Below, piece by piece: positions 8,629 through 17,243 of a stretch of DNA of 61,672 bases. The translations under genes and the position numbers were made by a program. The notes beneath the pieces are model-generated. The model was not told where the DNA came from. It saw only the letters and a program-made list of their open reading frames with translations, and made no database searches. Origin of the DNA: Budvicia aquatica DSM 5075 = ATCC 35567 (GTDB lineage: Bacteria > Pseudomonadota > Gammaproteobacteria > Enterobacterales > Enterobacteriaceae); assembly GCF_000427805.1 (NCBI RefSeq), contig NZ_KE386583.1, forward strand, positions 1 to 61,672. Direction: 5' to 3'. Every line of letters begins with the position of its first letter. Within the stretch, counting starts at the first letter, position 1.

Positions 8629-9873
8629 ATGCAAAATAAAACGCCACGGCTGCTGATCATGATGTTCTTGCAGTACTTTGTGCAAGGCTCATGGAATATG
8701 ACTATGGGACTGGTACTGAGTACATTTGGCCTATCGTCGATTATCGGCACTTCTTATGCTTTACTCGGGCTAGCGACCATTATTTCCCCGCTGTTTGTCG
8801 GGATGATTGCCGACAGGTTTATCTCTTCGCAAAAGATTATGGGCAGCTTACATTTGGTTAATGCCTGTGTGCTGTTCTCTATCCCTGCCTTTATTGAAGC
8901 GCAAAACGGTACCATGTTCCTAACGCTGCTGTTTGTTGTCGGGATTCTGTTTTACCCGACCACCGCATTGGCTAACAGCATCAGCTTCCGTCATATTAAC
9001 GGCGTAAAAATGTTTCCGATCATTCGGGTGTTTGGGACTTTTGGCTTTATGTGTATCGGCTTTATTATGGGCCAAATGGGCTTCTCCGGCAGCACTATTA
9101 CCTATGAAATCGCCGCCGGTTCTGCCATTGTGTTAGGTCTGTACTGCTTTACCCTGCCAAGTACTCCGCCTAATGGTAAAGGGAAGAAATTCTCACTGCG
9201 CGATCTGTTATGCCTTGATGCACTGTCCTTATTTAAAGACCGTAACTTCAGCGTGTTTATGATTTGTACCGTGTTCCTGATGATCCCTAAAACTGCTTAC
9301 AGTGCTTATGTACCGGTATTCCTGAAAGCATTAGGCTACGACAATGCTGCAACCATGATGCAAATCGGTATCGCTACCGAAGTGGTATTTATGTTTGTGC
9401 TGTCATTCTTCTTAATGCGCTTTGGCTTTAAGAAGATCATTCTGTGTGGCGCGGTGGTGTGGATTGTTCGTTCTCTGCTGTTCTCTTACGCAGCCATAGA
9501 TGACAATATTCTGTGGATTGTGGTCGGCCTGATGCTGCAGGGAATTTGCTGGGACTTCTTCTTTACCGCCGGTGATATCTACGTAGACCATAAAGCAGGG
9601 ACACATATTAAGGCCCAGGCACAAAGCTTACGCTTCGTTATTTCAAACGGCGTTGGCTTAATGTTTGCCTCTTCTATCTGTGGTTATATCTTTAATAATA
9701 CCGTCACCGGAACGCCGGATATTGCACTACAGCAGTGGCATGTATTCTGGTACTACCCGGCAGCCGTTGCGGTGGTTGTTTCGGTGATGTTCTTTATCTT
9801 CTTTAAAGATACTGACCTGATATTTAAGAAAAAGGAGCAGCCTCAGCCTGTTCCGGTAGAAGCTAATAGCTAA
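8629..9873 (+). CDS. MFS permease of the nucleoside:H+ symporter type
   Basis: The 414-residue protein has 12 predicted membrane helices and resembles the NupG/XapB nucleoside:proton symporters. Shared features are the opening helix with an LQYFVQGSWNMTMG pattern, GMIADRF after the second helix, and the PIIRVFGTFGFM segment (NupG: PPIRIWGTIGFI). The short hydrophilic tail ends at the stop without further domains. It is cotranscribed with the PhnP-like hydrolase (13 bp gap) and its start has a GAAGGA ribosome site. A nucleoside or ribosyl compound is the likely cargo, though identity to NupG is modest and another glycoside cannot be excluded. Confidence 0.78.
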   Translation: MQNKTPRLLIMMFLQYFVQGSWNMTMGLVLSTFGLSSIIGTSYALLGLATIISPLFVGMIADRFISSQKIMGSLHLVNACVLFSIPAFIEAQNGTMFLTLLFVVGILFYPTTALANSISFRHINGVKMFPIIRVFGTFGFMCIGFIMGQMGFSGSTITYEIAAGSAIVLGLYCFTLPSTPPNGKGKKFSLRDLLCLDALSLFKDRNFSVFMICTVFLMIPKTAYSAYVPVFLKALGYDNAATMMQIGIATEVVFMFVLSFFLMRFGFKKIILCGAVVWIVRSLLFSYAAIDDNILWIVVGLMLQGICWDFFFTAGDIYVDHKAGTHIKAQAQSLRFVISNGVGLMFASSICGYIFNNTVTGTPDIALQQWHVFWYYPAAVAVVVSVMFFIFFKDTDLIFKKKEQPQPVPVEANS

Positions 9874-9898
9874 CTTAGCGTTGGTATTATCTAAAGCA

Positions 9899-9927
9899 GA
9901 CAAAGGGCCATTTTATGGCCCTTTGTC
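9899..9927 (+). terminator. Terminator-like hairpin after the permease gene
   Basis: A 12-bp perfect stem (9899-9910 with 9916-9927) ends in a T-containing arm. The following U tract is poor, so termination may be partial. A near copy of the stem occurs at 10095-10118. Confidence 0.6.
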
Positions 9928-9990
9928 TTGATGATGAATTATTGATATTTAAAAATAGCTGCGCGAGCAGCCGGAGCTTTGTAAACTCAA

Positions 9991-10085
9991 AAGTACCGCC
10001 CCTCGGCCGCTAGAAAAAATCAATATTCCGATGTTGATAGGGCGGACGAAACTTACACTCAAATTAAATAAAACCACTTTGTCAG
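9991..10085. repeat. Interspersed ~95-bp repeat, copy A
   Basis: This segment is similar over its whole length to two tandem units at 36768-37027. The most conserved part is CCAGAAAAAATCAATATTCC-like (10010-10030) followed by CGGACGAAAC (10043-10052). It lies between convergent genes, flanked by two hairpins with almost the same stem. A short GC hairpin (9958-9971) precedes it. Confidence 0.8.
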
Positions 10086-10118
10086 CAAAAAACAAAAGGG
10101 CCATTTTTATGGCCCTTT
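10085..10118 (-). terminator. Rho-independent terminator of the antiporter gene
   Basis: A 10-bp stem (10095-10104 with 10109-10118) is followed on the minus strand by TTTTGTTTTTTG. It lies 26 bp past the antiporter stop. Confidence 0.75.
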
Positions 10119-10143
10119 AATCTATTTAATTAACGGTTATTGA

Positions 10144-11562
10144 CTAAAAGACAAAAAATATCACCGTTAATAACAAGAATAGCGGTATCAGGATGCCGAT
10201 AGACCACTTCATATAACCAAAGAAGCTTGGCATCGCAATGCCGCTCTGGGTGGCGATGCTTTTTACCATAAAGTTTGGCGCATTACCTATGTAGGTCAGA
10301 GCGCCCATAAATACCGATCCCATCGATATTGCCAACAGGGTTTGCTGTAACGGCCCCATCAAGGTTGCGGCATCACCGGCGGCCAGATTAAAGAACACCA
10401 GATACGTCGGCGCATTATCCAAGAAGCCAGAGAGCATTCCGGCCAGCCAGAAGTACATTGAGTTAACCGGTGAACCCTGTGGGTCTGAGACTAACGCCAC
10501 TAACCCGGCCAGATGCCCGGCTTGTCCGGCACGAAGAATAGCCAGCACCGGAGCGATGGTAATAAAGATACCGGCAAACAGCTTACCCACTTCCAGAATC
10601 GGCTCCCAGTTAAACTGGTTAACTGACCGAACCTGTTTGGCAGTAAATATCATTGAAAGTGCAGTAATCACTAATAACAGTATATCGCGGGAGATATCCT
10701 GTAAGGTTAGGGGCACCCCCAATACGGTGAAACTGATACCTGATTTCCAAAAGCCAGAAAGCAATACGCTGCAAATAACGCCGAGCAGTAACACAAAGTT
10801 GAAAGTACCATACAGACGCAGCTTGGAGTCCGGCGTCGGGTCGTGTTCTTCTATTTCATCTTCACGCTTGTAGTAGTAGCTATCAATAAAGTAGAACATG
10901 GTCAGCAGTATAATCGCACAGATAAAGACCGGTAACAGCATATGCTTGGCGGTCCAGAAGAAATCGACGCCTTTTAAGAAACCAATAAACAGCGGAGGAT
11001 CGCCTAACGGCGTCAACCCGCCGCCTATGTTGGCCACTAAGAATATAAAGAAAATAATAACGTGGACCCGATGCTTGCGGTTATCGTTGGCTCTGATTAA
11101 CGGGCGAATCAGCAACATGGCGGCACCGGTAGTGCCCATCAGCGAAGCCAGTATGGTGCCGATGGCCAACAGTGCGGTATTTAACTTAGGCGAACCGTGT
11201 AAGTTTCCTTTGACCAGAATGCCACCGGAGACGGTAAACAGTGATAGCAGTAGGATAATAAAAGGCAAATATTCAGCCAGCATGGCATGAGCAATAACGC
11301 TGATGCTGGTGCCCATGCCAAAGCTGATAGTAAAGGGAATCAGGAATAAAACGGACCATAAGGCGGTAATTTTACCGAAGTGATGATGCCATATAGTCGG
11401 GACCAGTAACGGGCACAGTGCGATTGAAAGCAGAATGCCGACAAATGGAATGCCCCAGACCAAGTTCAGACTGCTACCGTCAATATCAGCAGCAACGCTG
11501 ATAGCGGGCATAAACAGGCCGAAAGACAAGCATAATAGTTTTAGTAATGACTGACGGAACAT
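10144..11562 (-). CDS. Sodium:proton antiporter (NhaD/CitMHS-type ion transporter)
   Basis: The 472-residue protein begins with a signal-like hydrophobic segment ending VAADIDGS (~1-27), then about 11 to 12 membrane helices. The conserved GGGLTPLGDPPLFIGFLKGV segment (~180-200) and the FLDNAPTYLVFFNLA segment (~350) are typical of NhaD-like antiporters in the ion transporter superfamily. It would export sodium in exchange for protons across the inner membrane. The start has a good ribosome site (CCGGAG). It is a single gene with its own terminator, and no regulator site was recognised. Confidence 0.82.
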   Translation of the reverse strand: MFRQSLLKLLCLSFGLFMPAISVAADIDGSSLNLVWGIPFVGILLSIALCPLLVPTIWHHHFGKITALWSVLFLIPFTISFGMGTSISVIAHAMLAEYLPFIILLLSLFTVSGGILVKGNLHGSPKLNTALLAIGTILASLMGTTGAAMLLIRPLIRANDNRKHRVHVIIFFIFLVANIGGGLTPLGDPPLFIGFLKGVDFFWTAKHMLLPVFICAIILLTMFYFIDSYYYKREDEIEEHDPTPDSKLRLYGTFNFVLLLGVICSVLLSGFWKSGISFTVLGVPLTLQDISRDILLLVITALSMIFTAKQVRSVNQFNWEPILEVGKLFAGIFITIAPVLAILRAGQAGHLAGLVALVSDPQGSPVNSMYFWLAGMLSGFLDNAPTYLVFFNLAAGDAATLMGPLQQTLLAISMGSVFMGALTYIGNAPNFMVKSIATQSGIAMPSFFGYMKWSIGILIPLFLLLTVIFFVF

Positions 11563-11667
11563 CGGGTGTTACTCCGGTAGCGAACAAGTTTAGTGTTAAA
11601 ACGTTTCAGTATTTGAGCAAAGATTTAGTCTCTCTGTCAAAAAAACAGTGGTATTTAATTATATTTG

Positions 11668-12555
11668 TTAAGGTATGCGTTGCGTTTCTATTAAGAAATC
11701 GTAAAAATCATGGCTTGATTTAGATAATTGTTTGCCTGATTTTTTAATTAAATAAATATTTCTTATCAAGTTATCTCCTGTTATTGGTTTTACTAAAATA
11801 TCCGGGTGTTGAAACATATATAAAGTTAATTCTGGAAGGAATGTTATTCCTGAATTGGATAATAATAAACCAAATAGCGTACTTAATTGCTCTATTTCGA
11901 TATAATTAATATTCTCATTATTTGTTATATCAACATGTAAAGACTGATAAATACTGGTTGTAGGGCCAAATCGAATAACCGTATTATGACTAATGTCTTC
12001 CAGACTGATCTCACTGTGTTGTGCCAGCGGGTGGTGCTTATTGAGCGCTAAAAAGTATTTTTCGGTATATATTCTATGGCTATCTACTCCGTTCTCTTTC
12101 GGGAGAAAACCGACGATGCCAAGTTCAGTTACTTCGTTTAGCACCGCTGATAAACAGTAGTCTGAGGGCAGATCTTTAACGTCAAAAATGGCTTTAGGCT
12201 GTATTTGTTTAAAATGTTCAATGTAGTTCGGCAAAAGCTTAACCGCAATTGAGGGTAATGTGGCGACCGAGACATTGAATTGTTCTCGGTTCAGATGATC
12301 GTGCCAGTGAGAAAGACCGAGGTTAAACTCCCTCATTATGCCGGCAGCAATGCCTTGGAACACTTCACCATCAGACGTTAAGTCCACTTTTTTGGCATTT
12401 CGGTCAAAAAGGCGTACTCCGGCCTCTTTTTCGATAGAATAAATGAGATGGCTGAATGCCGGTTGTGATAAGAATACCGACTCTGCCGCACGGGTAAAAT
12501 TTCGGTGCTCACACAGGGCCAGAAAGGCACGAAATTGTTTAATTGATAAATTCAT
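11668..12555 (-). CDS. LysR-type transcriptional regulator
   Basis: From the ATG at 12555 the product has 295 residues, the standard LysR length. An in-frame ATG at 12573 would add six residues, and neither start has a strong ribosome site. Residues 1-60 are the winged helix-turn-helix (MNLSIKQFRAFLALCEHRNF, then TRAAESVFLSQPAFSHLI). A LysR substrate-binding domain follows (~90-290). It is transcribed divergently from the CitMHS-atuA-ato operon and is its probable activator. The C-terminal third is coded by noticeably AT-richer DNA than the neighbouring genes. Confidence 0.92.
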   Translation of the reverse strand: MNLSIKQFRAFLALCEHRNFTRAAESVFLSQPAFSHLIYSIEKEAGVRLFDRNAKKVDLTSDGEVFQGIAAGIMREFNLGLSHWHDHLNREQFNVSVATLPSIAVKLLPNYIEHFKQIQPKAIFDVKDLPSDYCLSAVLNEVTELGIVGFLPKENGVDSHRIYTEKYFLALNKHHPLAQHSEISLEDISHNTVIRFGPTTSIYQSLHVDITNNENINYIEIEQLSTLFGLLLSNSGITFLPELTLYMFQHPDILVKPITGDNLIRNIYLIKKSGKQLSKSSHDFYDFLIETQRIP

Positions 12556-12573
12556 AATGACCCGTTTCTCCAT

Positions 12574-12787
12574 AGTAAATGACTGTATATGTCATTTAAT
12601 TTTTTTATATTGTGATGAACGTCCCATTATTATTTAATCGATAATTCATCTTTTGGATACGATTATTTGATTATTGAATTTCCCTGTTTTCTTATTGCTA
12701 TTATTATGGTGGTGATAATAATTAATCAACCCTAAATGTTATTTAACTTTTATTACCTCTATAAATTAAGGGCAGGAGATCTTATAT
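12574..12787. promoter_or_regulatory. Divergent promoter region of the LysR gene and the ato-type operon
   Basis: The AT-rich region holds a spaced inverted repeat GATGAA...TTCATC around 12616-12651 and the dyad ATTATTAT/ATAATAAT (12700-12707 with 12715-12722). Either could be a LysR binding region, but neither fits the T-N11-A rule well enough to be sure. Confidence 0.35.
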
Positions 12788-14101
12788 ATGATCGCTTTAT
12801 TTGGCCTACTGACTATTCTGGTTGTTTTAGCAGTAATAATGACCAAGAAAATGTCTCCAATGGCAGCACTAATCGCTATTCCAATTGTGATGGCTTTGTT
12901 AGCCGGTTTTGATATTGGCGCAGTCAATAAATTTGCCGTCGGCGGTGTAAAAAACATCGCACCGGTTATCGGCATGTTTGTTTTTGCTATTCTGTTTTTT
13001 GGCATTTTGACCGATGCCGGGATGTTAGATCCTATCATCGACCGGGTACTTAAAGTTGTCGGCAACAAGCCTTCACGTATTACCTTAGGTTCCGCCGTAT
13101 TGGCTTCAATCGTTCATTTGGATGGTTCGGGTGCCGTGACCTTCCTGGTGGTTATTCCTGCCATGTTGCCGTTGTATAAACGTTTAAAAATGGATCCTAG
13201 GGTACTGGCCTGTTCGGTGGCTATGGCGGCGGGTGTTTGTAATATGCTGCCATGGGGTGGACCAACGCTACGAGCGGCATCATCGTTACAAATCCCGGTC
13301 ATGGAACTCTTTTTACCGGTACTGCCAGTGATGCTTACCGGCCTCGCTTTTGTTTACACCTGTGCATGGTTACTGGGTAAACGAGAAGAAAAGAGATTGG
13401 GCTATGTTAATGGTGTTGTGTCATCAGACGAGCAGGGACATCAGGAGACCCGACTGACTGACGAAGAGAAAGCGGTTCGTCGTCCTCATCTGTTCCTCGT
13501 CAATATCGGTCTGGTAGTGATTGTTTTAGGTTCGATGATCAGCGGCAAAGTTGATCCTATTATCTGCTTTATGTTGGGTACTGTTATCGCGCTACTGGTG
13601 AATTATCGTAAGCCGGATCAGCAAAAAGCCCGTATTGATGCCCACGCTAAGTCTGCATTGATGATGGCCGGCATACTGTTTGCCGCCGGTATCTTTACCG
13701 GAGTGATGAAAGAGTCCGGCATGTTGAAAGAGATGGCGTCATACGTGGCGACTCATATCCCTGCTGAATCCGCATCCCACTTCCCGTTTATTATCGGCCT
13801 GATAGCCATGCCGTTAAGCATGATTTTTGACCCTGATTCGTTCTATTTCGGCATCTTGCCGGTAATGGCATCGGCGGGCCATGAGCTGGGTGTTCCTGTT
13901 ATCGAAATGGGACAGGCGGCGATTCTGGGACAAATGACGACAGGTTTCCCTGTTAGTCCACTGACTCCGGCGACTTTCTTATTGGTAGGGTTAGCCGGGA
14001 TTGATCTAGGTGAACACCAGAAGTTTTCATTCTTCTTCCTGTGGGCGGCATCGATTGTGATGACCGTAGCCGCTGTTTTAATCGGATTATTCCCTATTTA
14101 A
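12788..14101 (+). CDS. CitMHS-family carboxylate:H+ symporter
   Basis: The 437-residue, ~12-helix protein belongs to the CitMHS citrate-metal symporter family. Recognisable are the N-terminal segment KKMSPMAALIAIPIVMALLA, the re-entrant segment VHLDGSGAVTFLVVIPAML (~112-130), NMLPWGGPTLRAASSL (~153-168) and a C-terminal FPVSPLTPATFLLVGLAGID. A strong ribosome site (CAGGAG) precedes the ATG. It heads the operon, so it probably brings in the acid that the AtuA and CoA-transferase proteins degrade. The substrate need not be citrate. Confidence 0.85.
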   Translation: MIALFGLLTILVVLAVIMTKKMSPMAALIAIPIVMALLAGFDIGAVNKFAVGGVKNIAPVIGMFVFAILFFGILTDAGMLDPIIDRVLKVVGNKPSRITLGSAVLASIVHLDGSGAVTFLVVIPAMLPLYKRLKMDPRVLACSVAMAAGVCNMLPWGGPTLRAASSLQIPVMELFLPVLPVMLTGLAFVYTCAWLLGKREEKRLGYVNGVVSSDEQGHQETRLTDEEKAVRRPHLFLVNIGLVVIVLGSMISGKVDPIICFMLGTVIALLVNYRKPDQQKARIDAHAKSALMMAGILFAAGIFTGVMKESGMLKEMASYVATHIPAESASHFPFIIGLIAMPLSMIFDPDSFYFGILPVMASAGHELGVPVIEMGQAAILGQMTTGFPVSPLTPATFLLVGLAGIDLGEHQKFSFFFLWAASIVMTVAAVLIGLFPI

Positions 14102-14125
14102 TTAATGACGTTAAGCGTGGATATC

Positions 14126-15463
14126 ATGAAAAAGATCAGAATTGGTGGTGGTGCCGGATATGCCGGTGACCGTATTGAACCAGCCCTTGAACTGGCTCAA
14201 AAGGGCGAGATTCAATATTTAGTTTTCGAGTGTCTGGCTGAGCGCACCATTGCCATTGGCCAGAAGCAAAAAGCGGCCGATCCGACTAAGGGTTTTAACG
14301 AACTGCTGGCCGACCGAATGAATATGGTCCTGCCAACCTGTATTGAGAAAGGCATCAAAATCATTACCAATATGGGATCGGCCAACCCGCTGTATGCCGG
14401 TAAGCTGGTCGCAGAAATTGCTAAGTCTCTGGGGGCTGAGAAGCTGAAGATTGCTATCGTCAGCGGTGATGACGTGCTGGATATGGCAATCAAGTCAGAT
14501 CTGAAACTGGATGAAATCGGTAAGCCTATCTCTCAATGTAACAAGCAGATTCTTTCAGCTAATGCTTATCTTGGTGCCGAGGCGATGGTTGAAGCATTGA
14601 ATAATGGCGCAGACATTATTATTGCCGGCCGGGTTTCCGATCCTTCACTGTTTTTAGCGCCGATGATGCATGAATTTGGTTGGAAAAGTGACAACTGGGA
14701 AATGCTGGGCAAAGGAACATTAATCGGTCACCTGTTGGAGTGCGGCGGGCAGATTACCGGTGGTTACTATGCCGATCCCGGTTTTAAAGATGTGCCTGAT
14801 TTAGCCCGTTTAGGCTTCCCTATTGCCGAAGTAGACGAACAGGGTAATGCGGTTATTACTAAAGTGGCCGGTTCCGGTGGCTGCGTTACGGTCGATACCT
14901 GTAAAGAGCAAATGCTGTATGAGATTCATCAGCCCGATCGCTATATCACACCTGACGTAGTGGCTGACTTCTCTCAGGTTACCTTTACGCAAATTGCTGC
15001 CGATAGAGTTGAAGTTCGCGGTGGCAACGGCGTTGAGCGTACCGGCACGTTAAAAGTGTCCGTCGGTTATCCGGACGGGTTTATCGGTGAAGGCGAGATC
15101 TCTTACGCCGGACCGGGTGCGGTAGCTCGTGGTCAGCTAGCGTTAGATATTGTTAAACAGCGCTTTGATATTTGCGGCTTTAAGCCGGAAGAGGTGCGTT
15201 ACGATCTGATTGGGGTTAATTCTCTGCACGGTGACACTCTCTCGCAGAGCAGCCAGCCTTATGAAGTACGCGTTCGAGTTGCTGCTCGCTGTAATGCTAA
15301 GGCTGACGCAGCCAAAGTGGGTAATGAAGTGGAAACTCTGTATACCAACGGCCCGGCCGGTGGTGGCGGTGCAACTAAGTCGGTAAAAGAAATTTTGGCA
15401 ATGGACTCAACCTTAATTTCCCGTGATTTAGTGACTGCAACCGTCGATTATCTGGAGATTTGA
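14126..15463 (+). CDS. AtuA family protein (PF07287-type large domain)
   Basis: The 445-residue product is an acyclic-terpene-utilisation AtuA family protein. Family marks are IRIGGGAGYAGDR at the N-terminus, NMGSANP (~75), IIAGRVSDPSLFLAP (~167), ECGGQITGGYYADPG (~199-213) and the GPGAVARGQLA segment. Pseudomonas AtuA supports growth on citronellol-type terpenes but its reaction is not settled. I choose the ATG at 14126, as relatives begin MKKIRIG; an upstream ATG at 14105 has no ribosome site. The usual C-terminal ~100-residue domain is missing and is coded by the next gene. The Ato-type genes downstream suggest a role on a hydroxy- or keto-acid before CoA activation and thiolysis. Confidence 0.82.
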   Translation: MKKIRIGGGAGYAGDRIEPALELAQKGEIQYLVFECLAERTIAIGQKQKAADPTKGFNELLADRMNMVLPTCIEKGIKIITNMGSANPLYAGKLVAEIAKSLGAEKLKIAIVSGDDVLDMAIKSDLKLDEIGKPISQCNKQILSANAYLGAEAMVEALNNGADIIIAGRVSDPSLFLAPMMHEFGWKSDNWEMLGKGTLIGHLLECGGQITGGYYADPGFKDVPDLARLGFPIAEVDEQGNAVITKVAGSGGCVTVDTCKEQMLYEIHQPDRYITPDVVADFSQVTFTQIAADRVEVRGGNGVERTGTLKVSVGYPDGFIGEGEISYAGPGAVARGQLALDIVKQRFDICGFKPEEVRYDLIGVNSLHGDTLSQSSQPYEVRVRVAARCNAKADAAKVGNEVETLYTNGPAGGGGATKSVKEILAMDSTLISRDLVTATVDYLEI

Positions 15464-15465
15464 TT

Positions 15466-15765
15466 ATGAAACTACGTGAAATTGCGCATTCCCGGACCGG
15501 TGATAAAGGAAATACTTCTAATATTTCACTGATTGCCTATTCCCCTGATGACTATGAAAAACTAAAGCAGTCGGTTACCGCTGAGAAAGTGAAAGCCTTC
15601 TTTAAAGATACGGTAAAAGGTGAAGTTATTCGTTACGAACTGCCTGCTATCGGCGCCCTGAATTTTGTGATGCGCGGAGCATTAGGCGGAGGCGTTACCC
15701 GCTCTTTAGCGCTGGATATGCACGGGAAAGGGTTGAGTTCGGCCATGATGGATATGGATATTTAA
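15466..15765 (+). CDS. AtuA-related small protein (ferredoxin-like-fold domain)
   Basis: This 99-residue protein corresponds to the C-terminal domain of longer AtuA proteins. It opens MKLREIAHSRTGDKGNTSNI and ends with the ALNFVMRGALGGGVTRSL block. The ATG at 15466 lies 2 bp past the AtuA stop and has a GGAG ribosome site inside the AtuA gene, so the two are translationally coupled. Splitting of one polypeptide into two subunits is the simplest reading. A catalytic role of its own cannot be seen. Confidence 0.8.
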   Translation: MKLREIAHSRTGDKGNTSNISLIAYSPDDYEKLKQSVTAEKVKAFFKDTVKGEVIRYELPAIGALNFVMRGALGGGVTRSLALDMHGKGLSSAMMDMDI

Positions 15766-15782
15766 TCGTTAAATCCCGCTGA

Positions 15783-15814
15783 TACATTCCGGCCAGTTCC
15801 CCGGCCGGAATGTA
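15783..15814. other. Intra-operon hairpin 1
   Basis: A 12-bp perfect stem (15783-15794 with 15803-15814) has an 8-nt loop and no T tract. It lies just after the small AtuA-related gene. Confidence 0.6.
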
Positions 15815-15844
15815 ACCCAAGAGATATTTAATACGCTGATTACC

Positions 15845-15866
15845 CATGCCTGACTTATCAGGCATG
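15845..15866. other. Intra-operon hairpin 2
   Basis: A 9-bp perfect stem (15845-15853 with 15858-15866) has a 4-nt loop. It lies 60 bp before the atoD-like start. With hairpin 1 it could stabilise or process the mRNA between the AtuA and CoA-transferase parts of the operon. Confidence 0.5.
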
Positions 15867-15927
15867 CGGGTCAGTATTGTCATTATTTGGGCAACGCGTT
15901 TGTGAAAATAGTGACCGGAGAATAGCT

Positions 15928-16587
15928 ATGAGTAAAAAGATTATCGATGCCGGGGCGTTCCGCTCTTATTTACGCGACGGTATGACCATTATGTTTGGCG
16001 GCTTTATGGGCATTGGCACACCTCAACTGCTGGTCAATGAAATTATAAAATCGGGCGTACGTGACCTGACGATTATCGGTAACGATACCGGATTTGTTGA
16101 TACCGGCGTTGGCCCGTTAATTGCCAGCGGGCAGGTTAAGAAAGTGATTGCCTCTCATATTGGGACTAACCCTGAAACAGGCCGTCGCATGATTGCCGGT
16201 GAAATGGAGGTTGAACTGGTACCTCAGGGGACGCTGATTGAACGAATTCGCTGCGGCGGTGCAGGTTTAGGCGGTGTTCTGACGCCAACCGGCGTTGGTA
16301 CTGTGGTGGAATTGGATAAGCAAAAAATTGAAGTCAATCAGGTGACCTATCTATTAGAGCTACCGCTGCGTGCCGATCTAGCAATATTGCAGGCGGCGAA
16401 AGCCGACGGCTTGGGAAATCTGGTTTATTCCCTCACCGCGCGTAATTTTAATCCGATTATGGCGCTGGCTGCCGATACCGTGATTGCGCAGTTTGATCAA
16501 CTGGTTGAAGTCGGTGAATTAGCCCCTGACCACGTGATGACCCCGGGCGCTTTAGTTGACCACCTGTATCATGGAGATAGCCAATGA
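15928..16587 (+). CDS. atoD: Acetoacetate:acetyl-CoA-type CoA transferase, alpha subunit (AtoD-like)
   Basis: The 219-residue protein has the length and motifs of AtoD (E. coli 220): the glycine-rich [16 protein letters not shown] (~20-36), [11 protein letters not shown] (~50) and [18 protein letters not shown] (~105-122). The alpha subunit binds the CoA moiety; with the beta subunit it moves CoA from acetyl-CoA to a short-chain acid. The ATG at 15928 has a GGAG ribosome site and gives the normal N-terminus, while a start further upstream would not. It overlaps the beta-subunit gene by 4 bp (ATGA). Whether the acceptor is acetoacetate or a related acid made by AtuA is open. Confidence 0.9.
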   Translation: MSKKIIDAGAFRSYLRDGMTIMFGGFMGIGTPQLLVNEIIKSGVRDLTIIGNDTGFVDTGVGPLIASGQVKKVIASHIGTNPETGRRMIAGEMEVELVPQGTLIERIRCGGAGLGGVLTPTGVGTVVELDKQKIEVNQVTYLLELPLRADLAILQAAKADGLGNLVYSLTARNFNPIMALAADTVIAQFDQLVEVGELAPDHVMTPGALVDHLYHGDSQ

Positions 16588-17231
16588 ACGCAAAAGAGAT
16601 TATTGCCCGTCGGGTAGCAAAAGAGCTTAAAGACGGAGATATTGTTAATTTAGGCATCGGTTTACCGACGCAGGTGGCGAACTATTTGGCCTCTGATATT
16701 CACGTCACTCTCCAGTCTGAGAATGGCTTTTTAGGCCTCGGGCCGGTGACTGAAATCGATCCCAACTTAGTCAATGCCGGCGGGCAACCGTGCGGCATGC
16801 TGCCGGGCGCAGCGATGTTTGACAGTGCATTTTCATTTGCGTTGATTCGCGGCGGTCATGTAGACGTTTGCGTTTTGGGCGGCCTGCAGGTTGACGAGCA
16901 TGCCAACTTAGCTAACTGGGTCGTTCCGGGAAAAATGGTACCGGGCATGGGCGGTGCAATGGATCTGGTGGTTGGTGCTAAAAAAGTGATTATTGCCATG
17001 GAACACTGTGCCAAAGACGGTGGCGCCAAATTGCTGCATAAATGCAACTTCCCGCTGACGGCCCAGGGCAAAGTCAGCATGGTAGTGACTGAACTGGCGG
17101 TGTTTGTGTTTGAACAACAGCAAATGATTTTGACCGAAATTAGTGAGGAGATCTCGCTGGATAAGCTGCGTGAAATAACCGAAGCCAGCTTTGTCGTTTC
17201 TGCTGACTTAAAACCAATACAGATCGACTAA
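16584..17231 (+). CDS. atoA: Acetoacetate:acetyl-CoA-type CoA transferase, beta subunit (AtoA-like)
   Basis: This 215-residue subunit matches AtoA (E. coli 216). The catalytic glutamate lies in the [10 protein letters not shown] motif (~49-58), followed by [21 protein letters not shown] and [15 protein letters not shown]. The glutamate forms the covalent thioester during CoA transfer. Its start overlaps the alpha-subunit stop, indicating coupled translation of a 1:1 complex. Confidence 0.92.
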   Translation: MNAKEIIARRVAKELKDGDIVNLGIGLPTQVANYLASDIHVTLQSENGFLGLGPVTEIDPNLVNAGGQPCGMLPGAAMFDSAFSFALIRGGHVDVCVLGGLQVDEHANLANWVVPGKMVPGMGGAMDLVVGAKKVIIAMEHCAKDGGAKLLHKCNFPLTAQGKVSMVVTELAVFVFEQQQMILTEISEEISLDKLREITEASFVVSADLKPIQID

Positions 17232-17243
17232 GGAGTTAAGAAA

